A stretch of 7,549 nt of DNA from Candidatus Kariarchaeota archaeon (GTDB taxonomy: Archaea; Asgardarchaeota; Heimdallarchaeia; Heimdallarchaeales; Kariarchaeaceae), in NCBI GenBank assembly GCA_016839545.1, contig JAEOUB010000293.1, positions 1 to 7,549 of the forward strand, in the 5' to 3' direction. Position numbers and translations under genes: made by a program. Numbering within the stretch: position 1 is the stretch's first letter; every line of letters begins with the position of its first letter. Below are positions 1-5,703 of this stretch, in pieces. Below the pieces are notes generated by a model. It did not search any database and had not been told where the DNA came from. It was given only the letters and a program-made list of their open reading frames with translations.

Positions 1-86
1 ATTGCCTCTACCAGAGGGGAGTCGGATGTCAATTCCATCGCTCCTCCTATGGCAAGGTATGCAGGATTACTCACAGTGACGTACAT
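1..86 (-). CDS. cphB: Probable cyanophycinase, N-terminal fragment (cut by window edge)
   Basis: An open frame starts at ATG 86-84 and runs off the left edge after 28 codons; an in-frame TAA lies 18 codons upstream, so the start is bounded. The peptide contains AYLAIGGAMEL near residues 9-19, then acidic and Ser/Pro residues ending PLVEA. A short hydrophobic strand followed by IGGA is typical of the beginning of cyanophycinases, S51-like peptidases that cut cyanophycin into beta-Asp-Arg dipeptides. The divergent position beside yjbQ and cphA supports this. A second ATG at 38 has a GGAGGAG sequence before it, but that sequence encodes the IGGA motif itself, so the upstream start is preferred. 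No catalytic residues are in view; the call rests on a short motif plus context. Another GAT-like or S51-related protein is possible. Confidence 0.6.
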   Translation of the reverse strand, partial: MYVTVSNPAYLAIGGAMELTSDSPLVEA

Positions 87-104
87 TGCTCGGAATTTGA
101 TGAA

Positions 105-114
105 TTAAATATTA
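105..114 (-). promoter_or_regulatory. TATA-like box for the leftward cphB fragment
   Basis: On the minus strand the sequence reads TAATATTTAA, centred about 22-24 nt before the ATG at 86. No Shine-Dalgarno match lies between it and the ATG. This fits an archaeal TATA box driving a leaderless or nearly leaderless transcript. Inferred from pattern only. Confidence 0.4.
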
Positions 115-124
115 TTGACTGTGA

Positions 125-132
125 AATTTATA
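125..132 (+). promoter_or_regulatory. TATA-like box for yjbQ
   Basis: AATTTATA lies about 70 nt before the yjbQ ATG. If it acts as a TATA box, transcription would begin near position 154 and leave a leader of about 44 nt that contains the whole inverted repeat at 174-199. It sits about 20 bp from the oppositely oriented box for cphB, making a compact divergent promoter region. A weaker A/T-rich stretch near 171-175 could instead give a leaderless transcript. Confidence 0.35.
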
Positions 133-173
133 GAAAACCAACAAACTACCACAGAGTTGGCGATTCATCACAA

Positions 174-199
174 ATAGATTGCTTTTCCTTGCAATCTAT
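174..199. repeat. Perfect inverted repeat covering the yjbQ start codon
   Basis: The arms ATAGATTGC (174-182) and GCAATCTAT (191-199) are perfect 9-bp reverse complements separated by the 8-nt spacer TTTTCCTT. The right arm includes the first two bases of the ATG at 198-200. As RNA it would form a stem-loop hiding the start codon; as DNA it could be an operator at the promoter or start. Which applies depends on where transcription begins. It is not followed by a T-run and is not a terminator. Confidence 0.65.
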
Positions 200-644
200 G
201 ATCACCGGACAACTTGCAATCGAAACACGTGAACTCTCAATTCAAACCCAAGGCGAGGAAATTGACCTCATTGATCTCACACCTGAGCTCCGGGAGTTCT
301 TACAGGCTACTCCCATTACTGATGGCAGGCTGACCATCTTTGTGCCAGGATCAACCGCCTCCATCATCGCCACTGAGTACGAGCCCTATCTCAACCAGGA
401 TACAAAGAGGATTATCAAGGAGCTGGTGCCTCTTGGTGATAACTACCAGCATGATCGAATTGACAACAATGCCCACTCCCATCTCCGCACCAGTATATTT
501 GGATCAGAGATGACCATACCGGTGGTGAACTCGAGACTGACCACAGGTACCTGGCAGCAGATCTGTTTTGCCGATTTTGATACTAGACCCAGGCGTAGAA
601 CATTGGTTGTACAGTTGATGGGTATTGCACCAACTCAGGAATGA
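198..644 (+). CDS. yjbQ: YjbQ/UPF0047 family protein
   Basis: A 148-residue protein of the usual YjbQ length (about 130-150). Family signatures are clear: TIFVPGSTASI at residues 46-56, the central HDRIDNNAHSH at 85-95, and a C-terminal part with VVNSRLTTGTWQQICFADFD (109-128) followed by RPRRRTLVVQLMG. The PGSTA form replaces the PHTTA seen in some members. The E. coli homologue has been reported to have weak secondary thiamine-phosphate synthase activity, but the true role of the family is uncertain and the protein is probably a small soluble trimer. I chose ATG 198 because TTG 189 adds only three residues and lies at the loop edge of the inverted repeat; no Shine-Dalgarno supports either. 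It lies divergent to the cphB fragment and 49 bp before cphA in the same direction, suggesting a link to cyanophycin metabolism that is contextual only. Confidence 0.92.
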   Translation: MITGQLAIETRELSIQTQGEEIDLIDLTPELREFLQATPITDGRLTIFVPGSTASIIATEYEPYLNQDTKRIIKELVPLGDNYQHDRIDNNAHSHLRTSIFGSEMTIPVVNSRLTTGTWQQICFADFDTRPRRRTLVVQLMGIAPTQE

Positions 645-664
645 CCCTGAAATCCAAAATAAAG

Positions 665-672
665 CTTAAAAT
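665..672 (+). promoter_or_regulatory. TATA-like box for cphA
   Basis: CTTAAAAT is centred about 25 nt before the cphA ATG at 694, preceded by an A-rich stretch. No Shine-Dalgarno sequence precedes the ATG. This is the spacing expected for an archaeal TATA box of a leaderless transcript, so cphA may be transcribed separately from yjbQ despite the short 49-bp gap. Confidence 0.45.
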
Positions 673-693
673 CTCGATACACACCCATGAGAT

Positions 694-3477
694 ATGACCT
701 CTTCCCGATCGATATCAGTCCAAGAACAACATGTATTCCGTGGTCCCAACCGCTATGACCATGGCCGAGGAATGCTCAGTGTCGTCGACCTTGGTGATCT
801 TGAAGATGAGCCCACCATGTCTCTTCCAGGATTCAATGATACCCTCTTGGAGCTGATACCGACATTGGAATCCCATACCTGTTCCTATGGAACTAGAGGG
901 GGATTTGTTCGACGTCTCACAGAAGATGAGGGTACCTGGCTTGGTCATGTGTTCGAGCATGTCGCCATCGAGCTCCAGAACCTTGCAGGAGTATCAGTCA
1001 GCTATGGAAAGACACGACAGATCAGCGGAGAAACAGGCAGGACCGGAAAGGAGAGTGTCTACCGTGTCTATTTCGAACTTGCCAACGAGGAAACTGCTCT
1101 TGCAGCCGCCGAACTAGCACTTGATACAGTCAACTACCTGGTCGACAGTGCCAATGTTGCAAATTTTGATTTTTCTGCCCGACTTGAAGATGTCATCAAA
1201 ACAGCAGACCGGTTTGCCTACGGACCCACCACTGGTTCCATCGTGAACGAGGCACACAGTCGGGGCATTCCATCCATCAGGCTGGAAAAGAAATGGTCAC
1301 TCGTCCAGTTTGGCTGGGGTATTAACCAGCAACGTATCTGGGCATCGACATCATCCATGTCATCATACATTGCCACTGAATTGGCGCAAGATAAGGAGTT
1401 GTGCCTGCAACTTCTCTATGATACTGGCATCCCTGTACCTCGTGGGGGCACTGCACAGACACTTGCTGGTGCCAAGGAACAGGTCATCCGTATTGGCTAT
1501 CCTGTGGTTACCAAGCCACTGGATGTATCCCATGGACGTGGAGTGACACTCAATATTCGTAACGAGGAGGATCTGATAATTGGGTTTGAGCATGCCAAGG
1601 AGTATGCCAGACGGGTGATTGTCGAGCGCTACATCAAGGGTCACGATTTCCGTGTGCTGGTCATCAATGGCCGGTTTGTGGCAGCAGCTCACCGTATCCC
1701 AGCTCATGTCACTGGAGATGGCAAGTTAACCATTGCCCAGCTGGTCGAGGAGGTAAACAAGGATCCTCGACGTGGATTGGGTCATGAGAAGGTGCTGACC
1801 CGGATCACCATTGATGAGAATGCCGAGCGATTGCTGAAAGACCAGGAATTGACATTGGAGTCCATTCCAGACGAGGGACAGTTTGTTCAGTTAAAATCAA
1901 CTGCCAACCTGTCAACTGGTGGTACAGCTCGTGATGTTACCGACATTATTCATTTTGACAATATACAGCTGGCAGAACGTGCAGTCAAGACCATAGGACT
2001 CGATATTGCCGGAGTCGATATTATGGCTCCTGATATCACCACACCCATCAAGAACAATGGTGGAGTAATTATCGAGGTCAATGCCGGTCCCGGTTTTCGA
2101 ATGCACCTTGAACCCACTGAGGGAACTCCACGTAATGTGGCAAAGCCGGTGGTGGATATGCTGTTTCCTGAGGGAGATGGTCGTATCCCGCTGATTGCAG
2201 TCACCGGTACCAATGGTAAGACCACGGTATCTCGATGGATTGCACATATTCTCAAGTTCTCAGGCAGGAAGGTTGGAATGGCCACAACAGACGGTATCTA
2301 CATCGATGGAGTGCTGGAGTACCGGGGTGATACCACCGGTCCATGGTCAGCAAAAGTTGTTCTGAGAGACCCCACTGTCGATTTTGCAGTGTTGGAGACT
2401 GCCCGGGGAGGTATTCTGCGAGAGGGTCTGGGATGGGATCTGTGTGACGTGGGTGTCCTGACCAATGTACAGGATGATCATCTCGGTCTTCGTGGAGTGG
2501 AGACCCTGGAGGAGATGGCAGATATCAAGGCAGTTGTTCTTGACCAGGTCAAGACTGATGGGCTAGGTGTGGTCAATGCTGATGACAACCGTGTCTTTGA
2601 GCAGCGGTCGCGTATCCGTGGAAACACTGCACTGGTATCACTGGACTTTGAAAACCCCAGATTGACTGAACATGTTGCCAATGGTGGTGTGGCAGTGACG
2701 ATCACCCCCAATGGAATGATCCAGCTTATCCAGGGACAATCTCAGACAGCAATTATCCATGTAAAAGACGTACCTGCCACATTCAACGGGCATGCAATTT
2801 TCAATGTACAAAACGCAATGTTTGCCGTTGCTGCCACGTATCGACACGTATCTGTTGAGGATCTGCGTGCCGGCCTTTCGACATTCACCATGAATTTCGC
2901 CTCCACACCCGGTCGTGTCAATATCGAACGGGTCAAGGGTGCCAGGGTCATAATCGATTACGGTCACAATCCCGCAGCACTGAAAGCACAGATCCAGCTG
3001 GTCAATGGTCTCCATACAGATCAGGGTGGTCAGGGTCGTCGTGCCATTGTCTTCGGTATGCCCGGTGATCGACCTGACTCAACCATTCTCGATGGTGCCA
3101 GAGCAGTTGCAGGACACTACGATCGCTACTATCTCAAGGAAGACTGGAGATTGCGAGGTAGAAAATCAGGTGAGATGGTCACCATGCTCAGGAAAGTGCT
3201 CAATGAGGAGGGTGTCGCAGATGACAAAATCGAGGTATTCACCGGTGATCAGACCGAGCTCGATGCAGTGTCTTCCATGTACAACTGGCTGACATTTAAT
3301 GATATTGTCATCCTGCAGGCTGATGATATTGTCAAGGTTCGCAATCATTTGCTGGTTGACCTTGGCGGTCAGAGTGGCGAGGTGACAGAACACCCTATAG
3401 TGCAGTCCCAAGGCGGCAAAGTTGATTTTGCTTCTGCAGCCAAAGAGATGGGCATGGTTGACGAGCCATCCGACTGA
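694..3477 (+). CDS. cphA: Cyanophycin synthetase
   Basis: A full-length 927-residue cytoplasmic enzyme that, using ATP, adds L-Asp to the polymer backbone and then L-Arg to each Asp side chain. The N-terminal domain (about 10-155) starts with VFRGPNRYDH and has SYGTRGGFVRRL and GHVFEHVAIELQ. The ATP-grasp domain (about 215-490) has DTGIPVPRG (243-251), TKPLDVSHGRG (273-283), STANLSTGGTA (402-412) and EVNAGPGFRMH (461-471). The Mur-ligase-like domain has the P-loop VTGTNGKTT (503-511), LETARGGILREGLG (567-580) and TNVQDDHLG (590-598). The C-terminal Mur domain has STPGRVN (737-743), DYGHNPAA (755-762), GMPGDRPD (788-795) and KEDWRLRGR (815-823). All three domains look intact. The length slightly exceeds common CphA1 proteins (about 870-900) because of a hydrophilic tail after about residue 890. 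ATG 694 leaves nine residues before the conserved core and fits the TATA spacing. Confidence 0.98.
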   Translation: MTSSRSISVQEQHVFRGPNRYDHGRGMLSVVDLGDLEDEPTMSLPGFNDTLLELIPTLESHTCSYGTRGGFVRRLTEDEGTWLGHVFEHVAIELQNLAGVSVSYGKTRQISGETGRTGKESVYRVYFELANEETALAAAELALDTVNYLVDSANVANFDFSARLEDVIKTADRFAYGPTTGSIVNEAHSRGIPSIRLEKKWSLVQFGWGINQQRIWASTSSMSSYIATELAQDKELCLQLLYDTGIPVPRGGTAQTLAGAKEQVIRIGYPVVTKPLDVSHGRGVTLNIRNEEDLIIGFEHAKEYARRVIVERYIKGHDFRVLVINGRFVAAAHRIPAHVTGDGKLTIAQLVEEVNKDPRRGLGHEKVLTRITIDENAERLLKDQELTLESIPDEGQFVQLKSTANLSTGGTARDVTDIIHFDNIQLAERAVKTIGLDIAGVDIMAPDITTPIKNNGGVIIEVNAGPGFRMHLEPTEGTPRNVAKPVVDMLFPEGDGRIPLIAVTGTNGKTTVSRWIAHILKFSGRKVGMATTDGIYIDGVLEYRGDTTGPWSAKVVLRDPTVDFAVLETARGGILREGLGWDLCDVGVLTNVQDDHLGLRGVETLEEMADIKAVVLDQVKTDGLGVVNADDNRVFEQRSRIRGNTALVSLDFENPRLTEHVANGGVAVTITPNGMIQLIQGQSQTAIIHVKDVPATFNGHAIFNVQNAMFAVAATYRHVSVEDLRAGLSTFTMNFASTPGRVNIERVKGARVIIDYGHNPAALKAQIQLVNGLHTDQGGQGRRAIVFGMPGDRPDSTILDGARAVAGHYDRYYLKEDWRLRGRKSGEMVTMLRKVLNEEGVADDKIEVFTGDQTELDAVSSMYNWLTFNDIVILQADDIVKVRNHLLVDLGGQSGEVTEHPIVQSQGGKVDFASAAKEMGMVDEPSD

Positions 3478-3504
3478 TACTTTCATCTGACCCTGTTTCC
3501 TAGT

Positions 3505-3510
3505 TCAAAT
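3505..3510 (+). promoter_or_regulatory. Weak TATA-like box before the 3533 gene
   Basis: TCAAAT is centred about 25 nt before the ATG at 3533, the same spacing as the stronger boxes of cphA and the 5644 gene, and no Shine-Dalgarno is present. The match to a TATA box is poor, so read-through from cphA (55-bp gap) is equally possible. Confidence 0.25.
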
Positions 3511-3532
3511 TCCCAAACACTGCTCAGCATCG

Positions 3533-4090
3533 ATGATCTCACAGGATCTGAAAGGACTCCATGACTACCACCAGGATCTCACTGGCTACAGCTCTGATCA
3601 GCTGTTACTCATCTCCCTGCTGATCAATCACCCCGATCTTTTGCAGCTCTCAGGATTCCATGCCTGTCTGCCAGTCGTTCTTTCCAAGTATCATCAGTAC
3701 TGTTTCTCATCACTCGGTTACCTGCCATCGGGGTTGCTGAAACCACAACCCTGTCCCAGACCTGACCAATTTCCTGACCAGATCTCCCTTGTCTCGTTCC
3801 TGTCAACTCATCCTCTATTTTCCCATTTTCCACCAGAGCAGCAATATCCTGCCCTACTGGAGTCACTCATTATCTTGATGCATTTCTCACTCCAACCGCA
3901 GAACCTGATGGCACCACTCTTCAATGAACAATCAGATCATTTCTCAGTATTCTATCTGTGTATTGATTCTGCCTCGATTTCAGACTATATTGAAGTCACA
4001 CAGTCTGTTAATCACACAATAAGGAAAATAGAATTCTGGTTGACTCAGCGAGTCATGGACCGTTATTTTAACGATGTATTGCCTGACTGA
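3533..4090 (+). CDS. Unrecognised 185-residue acidic, His-rich protein
   Basis: I do not recognise this protein. It begins 55 bp after cphA in the same direction. It is rich in Leu, Ser, Pro, His (about 10) and Gln, with only about eight Lys plus Arg against about 18 Asp plus Glu, so it is acidic. Several hydrophobic stretches (LLLISLLI at 24-31, LLESLIILMHF around 108-118) look like amphipathic or buried helices rather than membrane spans, and no signal peptide is evident. Four Cys are scattered without a metal-binding pattern. The frame is open for 186 codons and codon choice resembles cphA, which supports a real gene. Its last seven codons and stop overlap the end of the convergent HG-repeat gene by 23 bp. 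ATG 3533 is the first start in the frame after cphA. A cyanophycin-related role could be guessed from position only. Confidence 0.6.
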   Translation: MISQDLKGLHDYHQDLTGYSSDQLLLISLLINHPDLLQLSGFHACLPVVLSKYHQYCFSSLGYLPSGLLKPQPCPRPDQFPDQISLVSFLSTHPLFSHFPPEQQYPALLESLIILMHFSLQPQNLMAPLFNEQSDHFSVFYLCIDSASISDYIEVTQSVNHTIRKIEFWLTQRVMDRYFNDVLPD

Positions 4091-5324
4091 TGACCTGGTT
4101 GATGTCCATGTTCTCCATATAACCTTGTGCCAGCTCTGCCACACTGACTCCATGTATCTGTAACTGTATCAGTTGCCGAGCAGTAGGACGATAACCAATC
4201 TCGTAGACTTTCTTCACAAAACCAGGATAGACACCGTGTGAACGGAACTGGATTAACTCTCTAAGGGAGAGATCTTCCATTCCTGCCTCTTTCATCTCAC
4301 CAAGGAAATCAGCATTGACACCGTGACTGCGTGCCTGTATGTAATCCCTGACTCCCATATCTTCAAAACCATGTTCTGAGAATTCCTGTATCCAGGTACC
4401 TCTTATCCCGTGATTAGACAATTTGATCAGTTCTCGTGGCTTGATCCCTGTCAGTCCTGCCTCAGCCATCTCCTCTATAAATTCAATATCTATACCATGA
4501 ATTGACAGCTTGGTCATATCTCGCAGGCTGATCTCTTCAAACAGAGATCGGTACACTTTCACCCGCTCGCCATCAAGGCCATGAATACTTGATTTGATGA
4601 GTTCTCTGGCATCAAGATCCTCAAGACCCTGGTCTCTCAATTCTGCAATATATTCTGCAGTCACCCCATGAATTGACATCTTCCGCAGTTCATTGAGTGA
4701 GGGATTGAGACCTGTAGATCTCACTTCTGTAATATATTCAGGTGTGACATCATGAATTCGCAGTTTAACAAGATCATTTGCCCCTAACTTCTCATACCCC
4801 AGCTCTCTCAATTGAGATGCAAAATCAGTAGTTACTCCGTGTATCTCCATCTTGATGTACTGTCTCAGAGTTCCATCCACACCTGCATCACGGAATACCG
4901 CAATTGCCTCGGGTTCAACCCCGTGGATCCGTGCTTTTACCACTGTTTGGGCATCATACCCCTCTATCTCCAGGGCCATAAGACCTGAGATATATTCCAA
5001 GTTGACGTCATGAATGGCAAACTTGGCACCCATTTCACGATCTATTTCAAGACCGAGTTCAGCAACTGCTTTCAGATATTCTTCTGAGAGGTGGTTGGCC
5101 ACAAGTGCTTTCAATTCCGAGTAGGTGATCTCTTCAAACTCATCAAGCTCAGTAAAGAACTCAGGATTGACATAGGTCTCTAACCTGACCTTCATCTCTT
5201 CAAGCTGTTCTGCTGTTATCTTGTTGGAGTAATTCCTATTCTGTTCATGCCGGATTTGCTTCACGGCGTTCTCAACATCTATCTCGCCACTGGCGACTTC
5301 TTCTAGTATTTTTCGTAATGTCAT
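4068..5324 (-). CDS. HG-repeat protein, probable helical solenoid
   Basis: A 418-residue protein. Residues 4-24 (RKILEEVASGEIDVENAVKQI) resemble the short helical SHOCT-like element found at the start of many DUF4097-type bacterial and archaeal proteins. After a charged linker, residues about 76-418 form tandem repeats of 28 or 29 residues with consensus IHGVTPEYI-ELR--GL--L--RELIKL-S. The His-Gly or His-Asp pairs lie at 105, 134, 162, 191, 219, 248, 276, 305, 334, 363 and 391. Each repeat looks like two short helices, so an alpha-solenoid is likely. Similar repeats occur at the ends of some BlaR1/M56-type proteins and alone in bacteria; their function is not established, and protein binding is my inference. 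No signal peptide or membrane segment is seen, so it is probably cytoplasmic. ATG 5324 is preceded by GGTG with 5-nt spacing. Confidence 0.88.
   Translation of the reverse strand: MTLRKILEEVASGEIDVENAVKQIRHEQNRNYSNKITAEQLEEMKVRLETYVNPEFFTELDEFEEITYSELKALVANHLSEEYLKAVAELGLEIDREMGAKFAIHDVNLEYISGLMALEIEGYDAQTVVKARIHGVEPEAIAVFRDAGVDGTLRQYIKMEIHGVTTDFASQLRELGYEKLGANDLVKLRIHDVTPEYITEVRSTGLNPSLNELRKMSIHGVTAEYIAELRDQGLEDLDARELIKSSIHGLDGERVKVYRSLFEEISLRDMTKLSIHGIDIEFIEEMAEAGLTGIKPRELIKLSNHGIRGTWIQEFSEHGFEDMGVRDYIQARSHGVNADFLGEMKEAGMEDLSLRELIQFRSHGVYPGFVKKVYEIGYRPTARQLIQLQIHGVSVAELAQGYMENMDINQVISQAIHR
4071..5015 (-). repeat. Coding tandem repeat array (28/29-codon HG units)
   Basis: Eleven clear units plus a degenerate unit upstream (around residues 77-103). 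Unit lengths measured His to His are 29, 28, 29, 28, 29, 28, 29, 29, 29, 28 residues. DNA identity between units is mostly low, but CCATGAATTGACA occurs at both 4495-4507 and 4666-4678, exactly 171 bp (57 codons, two units) apart. The array is therefore old at the DNA level and conserved at the protein level. Confidence 0.85.
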
Positions 5325-5329
5325 ACTAA

Positions 5330-5333
5330 CACC
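5330..5333 (-). promoter_or_regulatory. Short anti-16S match before the HG-repeat gene
   Basis: On the minus strand GGTG ends 5 nt before ATG 5324. GGTG is complementary to the CACC of the 16S rRNA 3' end. The match is only four bases but correctly spaced, and this gene appears to have a leader, unlike neighbours that lack such a match. Confidence 0.35.
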
Positions 5334-5440
5334 AGACCATCAATCCGGGAATGGCACGAATGTCCTTCAGTCCAGATTGACAAGGTCTGATCTACTGTGG
5401 GTTCCAATTCTGATTGTTTTGACCAGATTGAAAATTGGGT

Positions 5441-5450
5441 AAAATATATA
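5441..5450 (-). promoter_or_regulatory. Strong TATA-like box, probable promoter of the HG-repeat gene
   Basis: On the minus strand the sequence reads TATATATTTTA around here, the most TATA-like stretch in the window. Initiation about 26 nt downstream would be near 5420 and give a leader of about 95 nt before ATG 5324. The leader region 5325-5420 holds no convincing ORF. The element also follows the stop of the 50-codon gene by about 40 bp, so its T-rich part could alternatively help end that transcript. Confidence 0.4.
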
Positions 5451-5491
5451 CAGAAACTGTGAGAATTATGATTTGACCCGTGAACTGGTTC

Positions 5492-5644
5492 TCATCTTTT
5501 GCTCACCCTGGCTATGAAATTGGTGAGTAACCCTGAGATCCTCTCTCGATTCTGATCAACGGTTCTCTGGTCCTCTATTTTTGTATCCAACTCTTTCTTC
5601 ATTGAGCTGAAATCAAAGTCTTTGAGTTCATTCTTGTACTCCAT
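5492..5644 (-). CDS. Small 50-residue charged helical protein
   Basis: ATG at 5644-5642 and TGA at 5494-5492 enclose 50 codons. The product begins MEYKNELKDFDFSSMKKELD, continues with an Asp/Glu/Gln/Arg-rich stretch, and ends with a hydrophobic-then-basic segment around GLLTNFIARVSKR. It is about one-third charged, and the spacing of hydrophobic residues suggests a helical, possibly coiled-coil, peptide. I do not recognise a family. Support for expression comes from a TATA-like box centred about 25 nt before the ATG, the same arrangement as cphA, and from its place in a gap of 379 bp that would otherwise be empty. It lies 59 bp downstream of the LRR gene and 167 bp upstream of the HG-repeat gene, all leftward. 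No Shine-Dalgarno is present, consistent with a leaderless mRNA. Confidence 0.55.
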   Translation of the reverse strand: MEYKNELKDFDFSSMKKELDTKIEDQRTVDQNRERISGLLTNFIARVSKR

Positions 5645-5666
5645 GGGAAGAGATTGTCGTTTGAAG

Positions 5667-5677
5667 ATATAAGTAAA
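5667..5677 (-). promoter_or_regulatory. TATA-like box for the 50-codon gene
   Basis: On the minus strand TTTACTTATAT is centred (on TTATAT) about 25 nt before ATG 5644. It fits a leaderless archaeal promoter and supports the short downstream ORF as a real gene. Confidence 0.45.
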
Positions 5678-5703
5678 CGAACTACTTGGACTACATCTGG
5701 GTA

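Noticed and set aside
1..38. Alternative cphB start at ATG 38 with a strong GGAGGAG before it
   Set aside because: GGAGGAG encodes the conserved GGA of the IGGA motif; starting at 38 would delete the motif, so the match is coincidental.
189..197. TTG 189 as start of yjbQ
   Set aside because: It adds only three residues outside the family core, has no ribosome-binding signal, and an ATG lies directly after.
174..199. Inverted repeat as a transcription terminator
   Set aside because: There is no T-run after it and it lies at the 5' end of yjbQ between divergent genes, not after a gene.
1363..1707. 114-codon minus-strand ORF inside cphA
   Set aside because: It is antisense to the conserved ATP-grasp coding sequence and its product has no protein-like pattern; it mirrors cphA codon usage.
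1912..2285. Two 111-codon minus-strand ORFs inside cphA
   Set aside because: They overlap each other in different frames and both are antisense to conserved cphA motifs.
2638..3015. 125-codon minus-strand ORF inside cphA
   Set aside because: It is antisense to the CphA Mur domain, Cys- and Gly-rich without a recognisable pattern, and has no upstream signals.
3624..3866. 80-codon minus-strand ORF opposite the 3533 gene
   Set aside because: The rightward frame is longer, continues cphA polarity and has protein-like composition; the antisense ORF is best explained as its shadow.
4495..4678. Repeated CCATGAATTGACA as a mobile-element or recombination repeat
   Set aside because: Both copies encode the SIHG segment of protein repeats exactly two units apart, so the match comes from the coding repeat.
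5441..5450. The A/T box as a rightward promoter
   Set aside because: The TATA-like sequence is nearly symmetrical, but no rightward gene follows; the leftward HG-repeat gene does.
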